A DNA stretch of 64,000 nt from Peptoniphilaceae bacterium AMB_02 (GCA_036321625.1 CP143259.1:2446183-2510182), one strand, 5' to 3'; shown: positions 35,292 to 46,356, counted from the stretch's first letter. The notes: generated from the sequence alone by a model not told the origin. Numbers and translations are program-made.

Positions 35292-36454
35292 TTAATCACC
35301 TCTACATAGATTATAACTTATATTCTACTATTATATAATTCTTTTATAGACAGGATTCACGTATTTATTGTTAGTTATTTATTAAACGTATTTTCGCTAT
35401 TTCATTCATCTTATATAGATTATGAATATTATAATTTTAGATTATTATAATAGAGGCTCTAGAATGAACGTAGAGACCGTTTTGTAGTTTTCTCATAATA
35501 CAAGACTCTAAATTTATTCTGATAAAACCAGAAAGATGGCTCAAACCGGCTTATGTCAATTAATATATATCTTTTGGAATATTAATCCAGTATAAAAAAA
35601 GAATTTAGTAGCTGAATTCGAATGTAAAAATAAAGGCGAATAAAATAAACCTAAAAACGGCTCGGGGGAGAAAATTCTAGATTACAATTTTTTAGCTCTT
35701 TTTTAGCACGCCCGATTGAAAAATTTGTAAGATTAAAATAGGTGGGAAAATAAACATGTAATTGTGGGTATGTTTCTTAGTTTATCGGTTGTAAGGAAAG
35801 AGTTTGGAAATAAACGTGGAAGTGTGGGCACTTCCTCTGCTTCTTTAACTGATTTAATCATAGAGTCGGTAGAGGTTTGGATAAATGGTGAGTTTAGGAT
35901 ATATAAGTAGAATTCTTCTAATTCTTTTATTCCTTTCACTCACTCAGTTGCTATCACAGGCATCTCTCTTTCCAACTAACCAATTGAGATTCATTACGAA
36001 ATTACGGAAACTTTCATGTAAAGAAGTTCTAAGAACTGGGTTATTGGTAAGAATTCGACTGCAAAAAAAGGACCGTAAAAATAAGAGAATGTAATGTATG
36101 AACTTAAGATGGGTTCTGCTATAGGAGATGTGGAAAAATCTGTCTTTGAAGGCCTCCATCTGACGAGGGAGGTGGGTTTGCGAAGCAAACTCGGAGGGAG
36201 AGATAACCCTAGGCTGCAATTATTTTAGCACTATTCTAATAGATCCGTATGTAAATAGAACAGTATAGAGTCAATTTTAGGAGTAAATGATGAAGTGACG
36301 ACATTTCCTAATTTTTTCTACGACGTCATTGCATTACTGGTTGATCGTTCTATTAGTAAGTATTAAATGTGGATATAAGGTTAAATGTAGATCAAGATAA
36401 AATCATCTTATTTTAGCTGATTTATTAAATGACGCCCCTTAAGTCATAGACTTT
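35292..36454. other. Long gene-free stretch with short internal repeats
   Basis: The short open frames here lack ribosome sites and recognisable products. A motif GGAAATAAACRTG..AGTGTGGG recurs twice (about 35750-35775 and 35805-35835). A palindromic repeat lies at 36144. It looks like decayed accessory DNA. Confidence 0.5.
36144..36203. repeat. Second copy of the GAGGGAGG palindromic element (left arm only)
   Basis: About 58 bases match 3738-3799 with roughly three changes, including CTCCATCTGACGAGGGAG and the internal GTTTGCGAAGCAAAC hairpin. The inverted right arm seen at 3977-3994 is absent here. Confidence 0.75.
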
Positions 36455-36496
36455 GAAACCCCCTAATCCTCATGTTGAGTTGATATAGGGGGTTTC
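36455..36496 (-). terminator. Terminator of the rpmH-rsmG operon
   Basis: An 11-base perfect stem GAAACCCCCTA / TAGGGGGTTTC, 35 bases beyond the rsmG stop on the minus strand. The T tract is weak. Confidence 0.65.
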
Positions 36497-36530
36497 ATAA
36501 TGTTTTAACTATTTAATTCAATTCATTTGT

Positions 36531-37241
36531 CTAAAGCGGTTTACTCTTTGGCTTGCCACCCGCTCTAGGGTATTTTTTAGAAGTGCTTTTAATCTTCTTT
36601 ATACTTATTAGGAATCTCTTATGATCTCCTTCGACTAGCTCATACTCGATAATATCCTCAGGTTTTCCTCCCAGAATCTCGATGGCATTTTTTGCATCTT
36701 TGAGCTCTTCTCTTCCTGCAGATCCTTTCATGGATACGAAATGACCGGATGGTTTTACAAAGGGAATACAGAATTCCGAAAGCGTATCAAGTGATGCAAC
36801 GGCTCTTGAGACACAAATATCGTATTTTTCTCTATATGCAGGATCTCTGCCCAGTTCTTCTGCTCTTGCATGGATGGCTCTGACTTTTTTTAATCCCAGA
36901 TCCTCGATTACGAATTCTAAGAAACCAATACGTTTCTTTAATGAATCCAGTAACAAAAACTCTGTATCCGGCATCATTATTGCAAGTGGTATTCCTGGAA
37001 ATCCGGCACCTGTTCCTATATCTATGATTTTCTTTGCACCTTTTATCTCATCCAGCTTTAAAAGCAAGAGGCAATCATAAAAATGCTTAATATCAAACTC
37101 TTCATCATCTGTTATAGCAGTTAAATTGAACTTTTGATTCCATTCCAGTACCAGCTCTTTATATCTTGTAAGCTTTAGTATGTTTTCTTCACTTAATTCA
37201 ATATTTGCAGAAGCTGTCAGTTCAGTAAGTTTACTACTCAT
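36531..37241 (-). CDS. rsmG: 16S rRNA (guanine527-N7)-methyltransferase RsmG
   Basis: A 236-residue SAM methyltransferase with [19 protein letters not shown] (SAM site), [17 protein letters not shown] and [14 protein letters not shown]. It methylates G527 in the 530 loop of 16S rRNA. A lysine-rich tail ends it. It overlaps the mnmG stop by 8 bases, the standard origin-linked order mnmE-mnmG-rsmG. Confidence 0.95.
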   Translation of the reverse strand: MSSKLTELTASANIELSEENILKLTRYKELVLEWNQKFNLTAITDDEEFDIKHFYDCLLLLKLDEIKGAKKIIDIGTGAGFPGIPLAIMMPDTEFLLLDSLKKRIGFLEFVIEDLGLKKVRAIHARAEELGRDPAYREKYDICVSRAVASLDTLSEFCIPFVKPSGHFVSMKGSAGREELKDAKNAIEILGGKPEDIIEYELVEGDHKRFLISIKKIKSTSKKYPRAGGKPKSKPL

Positions 37242-39124
37242 TTTGCCTCCTTTGCATCTCCAAATAAATTAACAATACATTTATATCGGATGGTGAAACT
37301 CCGGAAATTCTGCTTGCCTGACCAACCGATTCAGGTCTGAAATTATTAAGCTTTTGGACAGCTTCATTACTTAAACCTTTGACTTGCTTATAATCTTCTA
37401 TATGAGCTATGGATTTCTTTTCCAGCTTCTTAAACTGCTCTATCTGGAATAATTGTTTTTCTATATATCCTTCATATTTGATTATCGTCTGTACTTGGTT
37501 TTTAACCTCAGTCTCAAGGTTTGGCCTTTCAGTATCCAGTACTGCAAGCATTTCATAATCCAGCTCAGGTCTTCTGATTAAATCATATAGACTAAGTGCA
37601 GTTTTAAGCTCTGTTGTACCAAGCTCTACCAGAGTATTATTGCTGCTAGCGGTAGGCGTTATTATTACCTTCTTTAATCTTGCGAGTTCATCTTCTATAG
37701 CTGCTTTCTTCTCGGTAAACCTCGCATATCTCTCTTCGGTAACCAGCCCGATATCATATCCTTTTTGAGTCAGTCTTAAATCGGCATTGTCCTGTCTTAA
37801 AGTGAGTCTGTACTCCGCTCTTGAAGTCATCATCCTATAAGGTTCATTTGTTCCCTTGGTTACCAAGTCATCTATCAACACGCCTATATAAGCATCGGAT
37901 CTGTCCAATATAAAAGGCTCTTTTCCTTTTATATTGCAAAATGAATTTAGTCCGACTATCAAGCCTTGTGCTGCAGCTTCTTCATATCCGGACGAACCGT
38001 TAATCTGACCTGCAAAAAACAGATTTTCTATTTCCTTATGTTCAAGTGTTTGTTTTAATATGGTCGGATCTATACAGTCATACTCGATACCGTAAGCAGG
38101 TCTCATAATCTTGACATTCTCCATACCGATAACCGACTTGTACATATCTATCTGAACTTCGTAGGGAAGAGTGGAACTTATGCCTTGAGCATACATCTCT
38201 TTTGTATCAAGTCCTTCAGGTTCCAAAAATATCTGGTGTTCTTCTCTTTCCGGAAATCTTACTATCTTATCTTCTATAGAAGGACAGTATCTTGGACCGA
38301 TACCGGCAACCTCACCTGAATACATAGGGCTTCTACTAAGGTTTTTTTGAATAATCTCTTTGGTCTTGGCCGTTGTATATGTCAGATAACAGTCCCTTTG
38401 TTCTCTTTGTATATCTTCGGATTTATTCATAAAGGAGAACGGAATTATTTCATCATCACCTTTTTGAACCTCCATCAGTTCTAAATTTACTGAGTCCATA
38501 TGAACCCTGGCAGGTGTTCCGGTTTTGAAACGTCTTAACTCTATATCATTTTCTAAAAGCGACTTAGACAAAAACTCAGCGGATGTCATACCATGAGGAC
38601 CGCCTGTATACTGTAGTTCTCCCATTAAAATAAGTCCCTTTAGATATGTTCCGGTGGCAATAATCACACATTTACCAGTATATATGCCTCCTGCCAAAGT
38701 CTTTACACCTACTACTTTTTTATCTTTTATGATAATCTCTGAAGCTTCCAGCCTGTATCAAATCCAAATTCTCTTGATTCTCCAGAACCTGTTTCATTTC
38801 TATATGATATTTATATTTATCTGCCTGTACTCTTAATGAGTGAACAGCAGGTCCTTTAGAGGTATTCAGCATTCTCGACTGAATAAAAGTCTTATCTATA
38901 TTAATTGCCATCTCTCCGCCAAGTGCATCTATTTCCCTAACCAGATGTCCCTTACCGGTTCCTCCGATATTCGGATTACAAGGCAGATCGGCCACAGATT
39001 CCATACTGATAGTCATTATAAGTGTTTTGAGCCCCAGTCTAGCTGAAGCAAGTGCAGCTTCACATCCTGCATGACCAGCACCTACGACTACCACATCATA
39101 TGAACCGTCATCAAAATATTTCAT
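37234..39124 (-). CDS. mnmG: tRNA uridine-5-carboxymethylaminomethyl modification enzyme MnmG, frameshifted
   Basis: The N-terminal frame holds the FAD site [20 protein letters not shown], and the long C-terminal frame the rest: [41 protein letters not shown] and the C-terminal helical domain ending EMQRRQ. Together about 630 residues, the normal length. Removing one G near 38748 restores [20 protein letters not shown], which matches the family. With MnmE it modifies the wobble uridine of several tRNAs. [10 protein letters not shown] at 39124 is a likelier start than 39148. Probably an indel error. Confidence 0.9.
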
Positions 39125-39156
39125 TTCCAATATATCACCATCTTTCAATTACAAAA

Positions 39157-40533
39157 TTACTTACCTATACAAAATTCACTGAAGATTTTATCAAGAACCG
39201 ACTCAGGTGTAGTCGACTCGCCTGTAATTTCTCCAAGTTTTATCCAGGAGTTTCTAAGATCAACCTCCGCACAGTCTATAGGTATACCTGATTCTATAGC
39301 ATCGATCGCATCTGACAAACTCTGTTTTGATTCTCTTAATAGTTTTTCATGTCTCGAGTTAGATATTATTATATCGCTGTCCATATTTATATCGCCTAGA
39401 TAGAAAAGCTCTACTATAGACTCTTCAAGTTCTTTAATGCCTATCTCATGGTTCATCGAAGTTTCTATAATCCTCACTTCACCGATTGTGTTTTCAATCT
39501 CTTCCTTGGCAACTATACTTCCAAGGTCAACCTTATTGAGTAGCACTATTGTCTTTTTATCCTTGATTATCTCGAGTATCTTATGGTCCTCTTCGTCCAG
39601 TTCATTTGATATGTCGAAAATCGCAATAATTAAATCTGCATTTTCAGACAATTCCAAGGATCTCTCAACTCCTATTTTTTCAACTATGTCGTCTGTTTCC
39701 CTTATTCCTGCAGTATCTACAAGTCTAATAGCCACTTCATTTATATTGATAAATTCTTCAATCATATCCCTCGTAGTTCCGGGTACATCAGTAACTATTG
39801 CTCTATTTTCTCTAAGCAGATTATTAAGTAGGGAAGACTTTCCTACATTCGGTTTACCCAGGATGATAGTATTTACACCATCCCTTATTATCTTACCCTT
39901 ATTGGAAGTATTTATAAGTTCCGACATTTCTTCCAATAGCATTCTACCGTCTTTTATGACCTTTGAAGTGTTGAGTTCTTCTTGACCGTCCTCGGAAAAA
40001 TTGATAGCCACTTCTACAAACATCAATATCTCCATAAGGGAATTTCTAAGACTTGAGATTTTGTCTTTAAGACCGCCTTTTAGTTGATTTATTGACTGCT
40101 TGTAAGAAGAATCCGTCTTTGCTTTTATTACATCTATGACCGCTTCAGCTTGAGATAAATCGAGTCTCCCATTTAGAAAAGCTCTTTTTGTAAACTCACC
40201 TCTCTCGGCTATATCAGCTCCTCTTTTAAGTAGGAGCTCCAAAACTTTTTTGACACTTACAATACTTCCATGTGTATATATTTCTACCATATCCTCTTTA
40301 GTATAAGTATAGGGTGCGTGCATAAAAGCAACCAGTACTTCATCTATGAGAGTATCTCCATCATATATATGACCGTATAGAAGTTTTCTATTACTATCAT
40401 CACTTATTTCTCTATTATTAGCAGGTACGAAAACGGATTTTCCGATTTCTATAGCTGTTTTTCCACTCATTCGAACAATTCCTATTCCAGCTTCCCCAAT
40501 GGAAGTGGATATTGCTGCAATTGTCTTATCCAT
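39157..40533 (-). CDS. mnmE: tRNA modification GTPase MnmE
   Basis: A 458-residue complete MnmE. The N-terminal formyl-THF-binding domain begins KTIAAISTSIGEAGIGIVRM. The G domain holds GKPNVGKSSLLNNLL (G1), DVPGTTRD (G2/G3 region), DTAG and NKVD. The C-terminal FCIGK carries the invariant Cys. It partners MnmG in 5-carboxymethylaminomethyluridine formation. mnmG follows directly on the same strand. Confidence 0.95.
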   Translation of the reverse strand: MDKTIAAISTSIGEAGIGIVRMSGKTAIEIGKSVFVPANNREISDDSNRKLLYGHIYDGDTLIDEVLVAFMHAPYTYTKEDMVEIYTHGSIVSVKKVLELLLKRGADIAERGEFTKRAFLNGRLDLSQAEAVIDVIKAKTDSSYKQSINQLKGGLKDKISSLRNSLMEILMFVEVAINFSEDGQEELNTSKVIKDGRMLLEEMSELINTSNKGKIIRDGVNTIILGKPNVGKSSLLNNLLRENRAIVTDVPGTTRDMIEEFININEVAIRLVDTAGIRETDDIVEKIGVERSLELSENADLIIAIFDISNELDEEDHKILEIIKDKKTIVLLNKVDLGSIVAKEEIENTIGEVRIIETSMNHEIGIKELEESIVELFYLGDINMDSDIIISNSRHEKLLRESKQSLSDAIDAIESGIPIDCAEVDLRNSWIKLGEITGESTTPESVLDKIFSEFCIGK

Positions 40534-40638
40534 AAATATCCCTTTCTCTATGCTCTATTTTAATATTCATTATATATTATAACCTTTTTATATTCTACTA
40601 TGAATAGTATATGTAGTTCCATCTATTAATAAATAAAT

Positions 40639-40661
40639 AGAACCCGGATTTTCCGGGTTCT
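40639..40661 (-). terminator. Terminator after jag
   Basis: A 10-base perfect stem AGAACCCGGA / TCCGGGTTCT with a 3-base loop, then an A/T-rich stretch on the minus strand; it separates the rpmH-jag transcript from mnmE. Confidence 0.75.
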
Positions 40662-40679
40662 TTCATTCAGTTTTATGTT

Positions 40680-41471
40680 CTATTTTCTGTTAAACTTAAT
40701 GATTACTCTACGATAAGGTTCTTCACCTTCGCTCATGGTGCTTACACCATTAACTTTTTGTAGAGCGGAATGTATGATTCTTCTTTCATACGGATTCATT
40801 GGTTCCAGTCTCATATTTCTCTTATATCTCTTAGCTCTTTCAGCTGTCTTTTGTGCCAATCTTATTAAAGATTCCTCACGTTTTTTTCTATAAGAGTTAA
40901 TATCTATAACGACTCTGGTATATTCTTCTACAGATTTGTTTTGTGCTAAATTAACTAGATACTGTATGGCATCGAGAGTCTCGCCTCGCCTACCGATAAT
41001 GATCCCTATGTCGCGATCATCGGCATTTTTAATCTCAATCTCAATTCCTGATTCTGTTTTAACTACATCTAAATCAGCTTTGATGTCCATTCCACTAAGT
41101 ATGTCATTTAAAAGATTCACTGCAATCTCTTCATCCGATTCACTTGCTACTTTTTCGATTTTTTCTTGGTGGAATTCTTCTGTCTTTTCTTCGACTTCTT
41201 GCACTTTTTCAGCTACAGGTTCACTTATCTCTTTTGCTTTCTCCTTAGTTCCATTAGAGAAAACCTCTTCTATTATTTCAGATACTTCAGATTTTTCTTC
41301 CGGAATGCTGACTCTTACAACTGCATCCTTTGAACCTATAAAACCGAAAAGCCCGCTCTTGGGTTCTTCCAATATTTCTATCTTTGCTTTTTCTTTTGTA
41401 GTATTTAATACTTCCAATGCTTGAGATACAGCTTCATCAACTGTTTTTCCTGTTCTAATTACCGATTTCAA
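40680..41471 (-). CDS. jag: RNA-binding protein Jag/KhpB (Jag-N, KH, R3H domains)
   Basis: A 263-residue protein with an N-terminal Jag domain (MKSVIRTGKTVDEAVSQALE), a Glu-rich linker (about 75-115), a KH domain with IGIIIGRRGETLDAIQYLV (GxxG loop) and an R3H domain ending MNPYERRIIHSALQ then GEEPYRRVIIKF. It binds RNA and influences cell division and envelope gene expression in Firmicutes. It overlaps yidC by 4 bases. Confidence 0.93.
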   Translation of the reverse strand: MKSVIRTGKTVDEAVSQALEVLNTTKEKAKIEILEEPKSGLFGFIGSKDAVVRVSIPEEKSEVSEIIEEVFSNGTKEKAKEISEPVAEKVQEVEEKTEEFHQEKIEKVASESDEEIAVNLLNDILSGMDIKADLDVVKTESGIEIEIKNADDRDIGIIIGRRGETLDAIQYLVNLAQNKSVEEYTRVVIDINSYRKKREESLIRLAQKTAERAKRYKRNMRLEPMNPYERRIIHSALQKVNGVSTMSEGEEPYRRVIIKFNRK

Positions 41472-42178
41472 CTAGCTGTTTCCCCCTTTTTAATGAAGAA
41501 TTTCATTATAGCTCGAATAATAATCTCACTGATATTACTTGTCGCCCAGAAAAGTATTAAACCTGCCGGCCAAGATCTTGAAAAGAAAAACATCATTATA
41601 GGCATCATGTATTTCATCATCATATTCATCGATTGCATATTCTTGTCTCCGCCTGGTTGCTGAGTCTGCATCAACGATGAATAAGCAAACATCGATACCG
41701 CATATACAAGTGGTAAACCGTAGATATAAGGATCCGGATTACTTAAATCAGGTACCCAGATGAAATTCTTAGCAATCTCATGGATTTGTGTACCCTTATC
41801 CAGCATATATTCAGCCGGATTCCTGATAACACTAAACATTGCAAATACTATGATTATTGGAATAAGCATCGGTAGACATCCACTTGCGGGATTATAATTG
41901 TTTTCCTTATACAATTCCATAATCTTTTTGTTTTGTGTCGCAGGATCATTTGCATATTTCTTTCTTATTGCTTCAACTTGCGGGTTTAGTTCTTGACCTC
42001 TTTGAGCATTTCTGGTCCCTTTTAAAGTCAATGGCATTGTAAAAATCTTTTGTAAAAGAGCCATTGCTATCAGTGCTAGTGCATAGTATGAAATATTTTT
42101 CGGTTCATTACCCATTGCCGTCAATGATTGATAAATGAACTTTAATATAGCACCTAGTGCATTTGTTAATATACTCAA
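41468..42178 (-). CDS. yidC: Membrane protein insertase YidC/Oxa1
   Basis: A 236-residue YidC of the short Gram-positive type. It has about five membrane helices with the conserved hydrophilic-groove Arg in TLKGTRNAQRGQELNPQVEAI, and the C1 loop KKYANDPATQNKKIMELYKE. It helps proteins enter the membrane alone or with Sec. No N-terminal lipobox is seen. Confidence 0.94.
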   Translation of the reverse strand: MSILTNALGAILKFIYQSLTAMGNEPKNISYYALALIAMALLQKIFTMPLTLKGTRNAQRGQELNPQVEAIRKKYANDPATQNKKIMELYKENNYNPASGCLPMLIPIIIVFAMFSVIRNPAEYMLDKGTQIHEIAKNFIWVPDLSNPDPYIYGLPLVYAVSMFAYSSLMQTQQPGGDKNMQSMNMMMKYMMPIMMFFFSRSWPAGLILFWATSNISEIIIRAIMKFFIKKGETAS

Positions 42179-42191
42179 ATTTAACCTCCTG

Positions 42192-42404
42192 TTAATCTAA
42201 AGGATCATATCCACCTTTTGAAAATGGATTACATCTTAAGATTCTCCAAACACTTTTTATGGTAGCTTTAAAAAAACCGTATCTGCTGAATGCTTCGAGA
42301 GCATACTGAGAACATGTAGGATAATATTTACACTTATTGGATCCAAATAATCCTGAAACATATTTTCTATAAAATTTTATAATATATATGGCAAGACTAT
42401 TCAT
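42192..42404 (-). CDS. yidD: Membrane protein insertion efficiency factor YidD
   Basis: From ATG 42404 ([20 protein letters not shown]) the protein is 70 residues, with the family core [19 protein letters not shown] and [12 protein letters not shown]. It is a small amphipathic membrane-associated protein that assists YidC. It starts 1 base after the rnpA stop; the frame upstream of 42404 lies in rnpA. Confidence 0.93.
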   Translation of the reverse strand: MNSLAIYIIKFYRKYVSGLFGSNKCKYYPTCSQYALEAFSRYGFFKATIKSVWRILRCNPFSKGGYDPLD

Positions 42405-42405
42405 A

Positions 42406-42759
42406 TCATTTTTTTCCCTTGGTTCTCTTTTTTCTATTAACAATACCGAACACGTGAATCAAAGATCGGCTAAGCTCCTCAAAATTCATATCTTTAGTGT
42501 TTTTTTTAGGGATTATGACTATGTCATATCCCTTAATCAATGTATGTTTATTGAGTCTTATAATTTCTCTGAGCTTTCTTTTAATAGCATTTCTTTCTAC
42601 AGCAGTACCAAATTTTTTTGTTACAGTAAAGCCTATTCTAGAAGTAGAGAGGTTGTTCTTTAAAGTGAGTATTGTAAATTCTCTATTCCAATAACTACTA
42701 CCTCGTTTATAAACAGTTTGAAATTCTCTATTTTTCCTTAATCTAAGGCTTTTTTCCAT
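42406..42759 (-). CDS. rnpA: Ribonuclease P protein component
   Basis: A 117-residue basic protein: [43 protein letters not shown] (the RNase P RNR signature), then DIVIIPKK. It binds the catalytic RNase P RNA and helps mature tRNA 5' ends. It lies 10 bases after rpmH. Confidence 0.95.
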   Translation of the reverse strand: MEKSLRLRKNREFQTVYKRGSSYWNREFTILTLKNNLSTSRIGFTVTKKFGTAVERNAIKRKLREIIRLNKHTLIKGYDIVIIPKKNTKDMNFEELSRSLIHVFGIVNRKKRTKGKK

Positions 42760-42769
42760 ATTTCACCAA

Positions 42770-42904
42770 TTATGCTGTTAATCTTTTTCTTCCTTTTAGT
42801 CTTCTTCTTTGAATAACGGCTCTTCCGGATTTAGTTCTCATTCTCTTTCTAAAACCATGATTTTTCTTTCTTCTTCTTACATTAGGTTGGAAAGTTCTTT
42901 TCAT
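42770..42904 (-). CDS. rpmH: 50S ribosomal protein L34
   Basis: A 44-residue protein read by hand: [20 protein letters not shown] then [24 protein letters not shown], canonical L34. ATG 42904 follows AGGGGGTGCAC. It begins the minus-strand block and marks the point of strand switch beside oriC. Confidence 0.97.
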   Translation of the reverse strand: MKRTFQPNVRRRKKNHGFRKRMRTKSGRAVIQRRRLKGRKRLTA

Positions 42905-43068
42905 TTGTGCACCCCCTAGCTTATAAAATACATTGATTAATAAATAAATGAAATAAACCTAAAACACTAATAAAGATTATAAATATATGTGCATCAAAAG
43001 TCAAGATTTTAGATGATTTTAATTCATTTATATATTTGATAAATGCCTATTTTTTCCTATTTTACACC

Positions 43069-43255
43069 TGTGGATAAATTTGATATAGACTTTATTATTT
43101 GATATAATATAACCAGATGTTAATTATATTTTAAATCACGTATTTTTGAACATTTATGCACATTGTGTGGATAATTTGTTGATATCTATACTGTTAAATA
43201 CCCACTTTATATGAATTTTTCATAGTTTTAACACAATATGATATAATTATCCACA
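43069..43255. other. oriC, dnaA-upstream DnaA boxes
   Basis: Three perfect DnaA boxes (TTATCCACA or its complement TGTGGATAA) lie at 43069-43077, 43166-43174 and 43247-43255, in an AT-rich gap between the divergent rpmH and dnaA genes. Gene orientation switches here. Together with the box beyond dnaA this is the bipartite chromosomal origin. The gap holds no gene. Confidence 0.9.
43080..43108 (+). promoter_or_regulatory. dnaA promoter overlapping a DnaA box region
   Basis: TTGATA, a 17-base spacer, and TATAAT. The -35 lies 3 bases after DnaA box 1, a position suited to DnaA autorepression. Confidence 0.75.
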
Positions 43256-43392
43256 TACATGTTGATAAAGTTGATTATTTATAAAATACTCTGCTATCTC
43301 AGCTTTTTTAGCCGGTTTAGCTATTTTATTTTGTGTTGATAAGTATAAACTTAATTTTGCCGGACTACTCTGTGATTGATTGGGGGAGACAA

Positions 43393-44790
43393 ATGAATAT
43401 AGAGTTATCAAAAATCTGGGAAGAAGTGAATGAGATGTTTAAGGTCGAGCTTTCCGAACTTACATACAATACATGGATTTCCAGCATGAAACCTATAGCT
43501 TTCAATGGAGATACAATCTTTGTTCATTCACCAAACGACTTTACTCGAAGGATGATAGAACAAAGATATAAAAAAACACTCGAAAAGTATCTTCATTTTT
43601 TACTGAATAAAAATATTGAAGTAATACTAGTAGATCCTTCTACTGAAGAAAAAACACTTGAAATCTATGCACAAAAATCAGACACTTTTATACCAATAAG
43701 TGAACCTGAGATTACTGACAGTGATGTGGAAACTCAAAAACCTACTACAGCAAACGATAATAGAAATAGAAACAGACTTATATCTAAATACACATTTGAG
43801 AATTTCGTAGCAGGTAAAAGTAACGAATTTGCACTCTCGGCATCCATGGCAGTTGCTGAATCTCCAGGAACATCTTATAATCCTCTCTTTATATATGGAG
43901 GAGCCGGACTTGGAAAAACACATCTTATGAACGCATGTGCACAGAAAATTCAAGATACCTATCCCGAAAAAAAAGTAGTCTACCTAAGTAGTGAAACCTT
44001 TACAAATGACCTGATTTCATCACTTAATAATAGAAAAAACAGGGAATTCAGAAAAAAATACAGAGAAGTGGATGTACTATTGATAGACGACATCCAATTT
44101 ATTGCAGGTAAAACCGGTACACAGGAAGAATTTTTCCACACTTTCAACGATCTTTACAATGCAAATAAACAAATTATAATATCCTCGGACAGACCTCCAA
44201 AAGAGATAAAAACCCTTGAAGAAAGACTAATTTCCAGGTTTGAATGGGGATTGATAGCTGATATCCAGCAGCCTGACTTTGAAACAAGAGTCGCCATCCT
44301 AAACAAAAAGGTGGCAATGGAAGGGATTTACGTACCGAATGATGTACTGGAATACATCGCAATGAATATAAAATACAATATTAGAGAACTGGAAGGAGCA
44401 CTATTAAAAGTAATAGCTTATTCCACTCTGATGAAAGTGGATAACATAAACCTTCCATTCGCAAAAGAAGCACTTAAAAAACTTATCAGTGAAACCGAAG
44501 AAAAAATTATAACCATAGACCTTATAAAAGATATAATAATCGACAATTACGCACTTCAAAGCGGAGATTTGGAATCGAAAAACCGATCGCGAAATATAGC
44601 CTTCCCTAGGCAGATTGCAATGTATCTTTCAAGACAGATGACTGATTTATCGCTTTTAAAAATTGCCAACTCATTCAATAGAGACCATAGTACGATAATA
44701 CATGGTATAGAGAAAATTACACAACTTGCGACGGAAGACGAAGACTTTAGAGACGAAATAGATGCTCTTATAGAGAGAATAAAATCATAA
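43393..44790 (+). CDS. dnaA: Chromosomal replication initiator DnaA
   Basis: A 465-residue initiator. Domain I starts MNIELSKIWEEVNEMFK; domain III holds Walker A GGAGLGKTHLMN and Walker B VLLIDDIQFIAGK; domain IV has the DnaA signature SLLKIANSFNRDHSTIIHGI. It melts oriC as an ATP oligomer. ATG 43393 is chosen over the frame start at 43333 because GGGGGAGAC directly precedes it and homologues begin here. Confidence 0.96.
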   Translation: MNIELSKIWEEVNEMFKVELSELTYNTWISSMKPIAFNGDTIFVHSPNDFTRRMIEQRYKKTLEKYLHFLLNKNIEVILVDPSTEEKTLEIYAQKSDTFIPISEPEITDSDVETQKPTTANDNRNRNRLISKYTFENFVAGKSNEFALSASMAVAESPGTSYNPLFIYGGAGLGKTHLMNACAQKIQDTYPEKKVVYLSSETFTNDLISSLNNRKNREFRKKYREVDVLLIDDIQFIAGKTGTQEEFFHTFNDLYNANKQIIISSDRPPKEIKTLEERLISRFEWGLIADIQQPDFETRVAILNKKVAMEGIYVPNDVLEYIAMNIKYNIRELEGALLKVIAYSTLMKVDNINLPFAKEALKKLISETEEKIITIDLIKDIIIDNYALQSGDLESKNRSRNIAFPRQIAMYLSRQMTDLSLLKIANSFNRDHSTIIHGIEKITQLATEDEDFRDEIDALIERIKS

Positions 44791-45021
44791 TCCACAAAAT
44801 GTAAATAACTGATGTTGATAACTTGTGGATAACTCAAAATTATAAATCATAAAATATGAGCTGTTGATAGTGTTGATAGAATAGAGATTTATCTAGGTAT
44901 TATCAACAGAATATTCAAGATAGAAGATAGAGTATTTTCAACGAATAACAAAGATATCCACATTATATACATACTCTACTACTACTATTACTATTTAATA
45001 ATAAGAATAAGGAGGATTTAC
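44791..45021. other. oriC, dnaA-dnaN spacer with DnaA boxes
   Basis: A perfect box TGTGGATAA lies at 44824-44832, with near-matches around 44788-44796 (TAATCCACA) and 44952-44960 (ATATCCACA), in AT-rich DNA. This is probably where unwinding occurs, by analogy with B. subtilis. Confidence 0.8.
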
Positions 45022-46128
45022 GTGAAGATAATAATTAATCAATCAGATTTGCTAAAACAAATAAATATTGCCCAAAAAGCAATCTCAGCCAGAACGACAA
45101 TGCAGGTACTTGAAGGTATATTATTTGAAGCAAAAGATGGATATTTGACCCTTTTGGCAACGGATTTTGACATGGCTATTATTACAAAAACTGCTTGTAC
45201 TATTGAAGAAGAGGGAAGTATAGTAATAAACTCCACCTTATTTGGAAATATAACAAGAAAATTACCGGACTCACCAGTGTCAATTACAGTAAAAGATAAA
45301 AATATAAAAATAAAATGTGAAAGTATAGAATTCAATTTAACCGGACTGGATCCTATTGAATACCCATCGCTTCCGGAAGTTGAAACGGATAAAAAACTGC
45401 TAATAAGCGAAGAACTACTTAGTAAATCCATAAAACATACACTCTTTTCAACATCCATTGATGACACCAGACCTGCACTTATGGGAGTACTTTTGGATAT
45501 AGAAAGAGATAATATAAACTTCGTATCACTTGATGGATATAGATTGTCCAGAGTAAGAATAAATATAGATGATGCACCTGATATAAAAGTAATCATACCT
45601 GCCAGAAGTTTAGGTGAACTGGTAAAAATAATAGAACCCGGACAAGATATAAAGATATCCACAATGAGTGGACATATCTTATTTGAATTCGGAGATACTA
45701 AATTTTACTCCAGACTACTAGAAGGAAAATTCGTAGACTATGTTTCAATTCTAAACGAAAAATACTCTTCTTATGTAAAGATAAACAGACAGAGCATGGT
45801 AGACTCACTAGAAAGAATCTCCTTACTTGCAAGAGAAGACAAAGCAAGACTGGTTAAAATACTATTGGACGATAACACATTGGAAATCAAATCCAATACG
45901 GAAATTGGTGACGGTTATGAAAAACTTTCATGTGAACTGGAAGGAGAAGGCATCAATATAGCATTTAATAATAAATACTTACTTGAAGGTATCAAAGTTA
46001 TCGACACAGATGAAATAAAGATAAATCTTAAAGGTATGATAAATCCGGTTACAATCGAACCGATAGACGGAGACATCGACTATACCTACCTAGTACTGCC
46101 TGTAAAACTTAAGAGTGAGGAATTTTGA
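45022..46128 (+). CDS. dnaN: DNA polymerase III beta subunit (sliding clamp)
   Basis: A 368-residue beta clamp of three similar domains. N-terminus KIIINQSDLLKQINIAQKAI, LLATDFDMAI, VSLDGYRLSRVRI, C-terminal TYLVLPVKL. It encircles DNA and holds polymerase. GTG start 45022 with SD AAGGAGGATTTAC. It overlaps yaaA by one base (TGATG). Confidence 0.96.
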   Translation: MKIIINQSDLLKQINIAQKAISARTTMQVLEGILFEAKDGYLTLLATDFDMAIITKTACTIEEEGSIVINSTLFGNITRKLPDSPVSITVKDKNIKIKCESIEFNLTGLDPIEYPSLPEVETDKKLLISEELLSKSIKHTLFSTSIDDTRPALMGVLLDIERDNINFVSLDGYRLSRVRINIDDAPDIKVIIPARSLGELVKIIEPGQDIKISTMSGHILFEFGDTKFYSRLLEGKFVDYVSILNEKYSSYVKINRQSMVDSLERISLLAREDKARLVKILLDDNTLEIKSNTEIGDGYEKLSCELEGEGINIAFNNKYLLEGIKVIDTDEIKINLKGMINPVTIEPIDGDIDYTYLVLPVKLKSEEF

Positions 46129-46340
46129 TGAATACCAAAAAAATCAAAATAGACAGTGAATTTATAAAACTGGACCAATTATTGAAATACGCTTCACTGG
46201 TTCAGTCAGGTGCAGAGGCAAAGATGCTCATAAATGACGAACAGATTATAGTAAATGGTGAAATTTGCACCATGAGAGGTAAAAAACTCCGTCCTGGAGA
46301 TACCATTGAATTTGAAGATCAAAAAATAATAATAGAATGA
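46128..46340 (+). CDS. yaaA: S4-domain RNA-binding protein YaaA
   Basis: A 70-residue S4 protein: FIKLDQLLKYASLVQSGAEAK then INDEQIIVNGEICTMRGKKL. It always lies between dnaN and recF in Firmicutes; linked in the literature to ribosome assembly. The ATG overlaps the dnaN stop, so translation is coupled. Confidence 0.93.
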   Translation: MNTKKIKIDSEFIKLDQLLKYASLVQSGAEAKMLINDEQIIVNGEICTMRGKKLRPGDTIEFEDQKIIIE

Positions 46341-46356
46341 TAGAAGAGGAACTGCC

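Noticed and set aside
35733..36219. Several short open frames on both strands
   Set aside because: No ribosome sites, no recognisable domains, overlapping frames on both strands and a palindromic repeat inside; unlikely to be genes.
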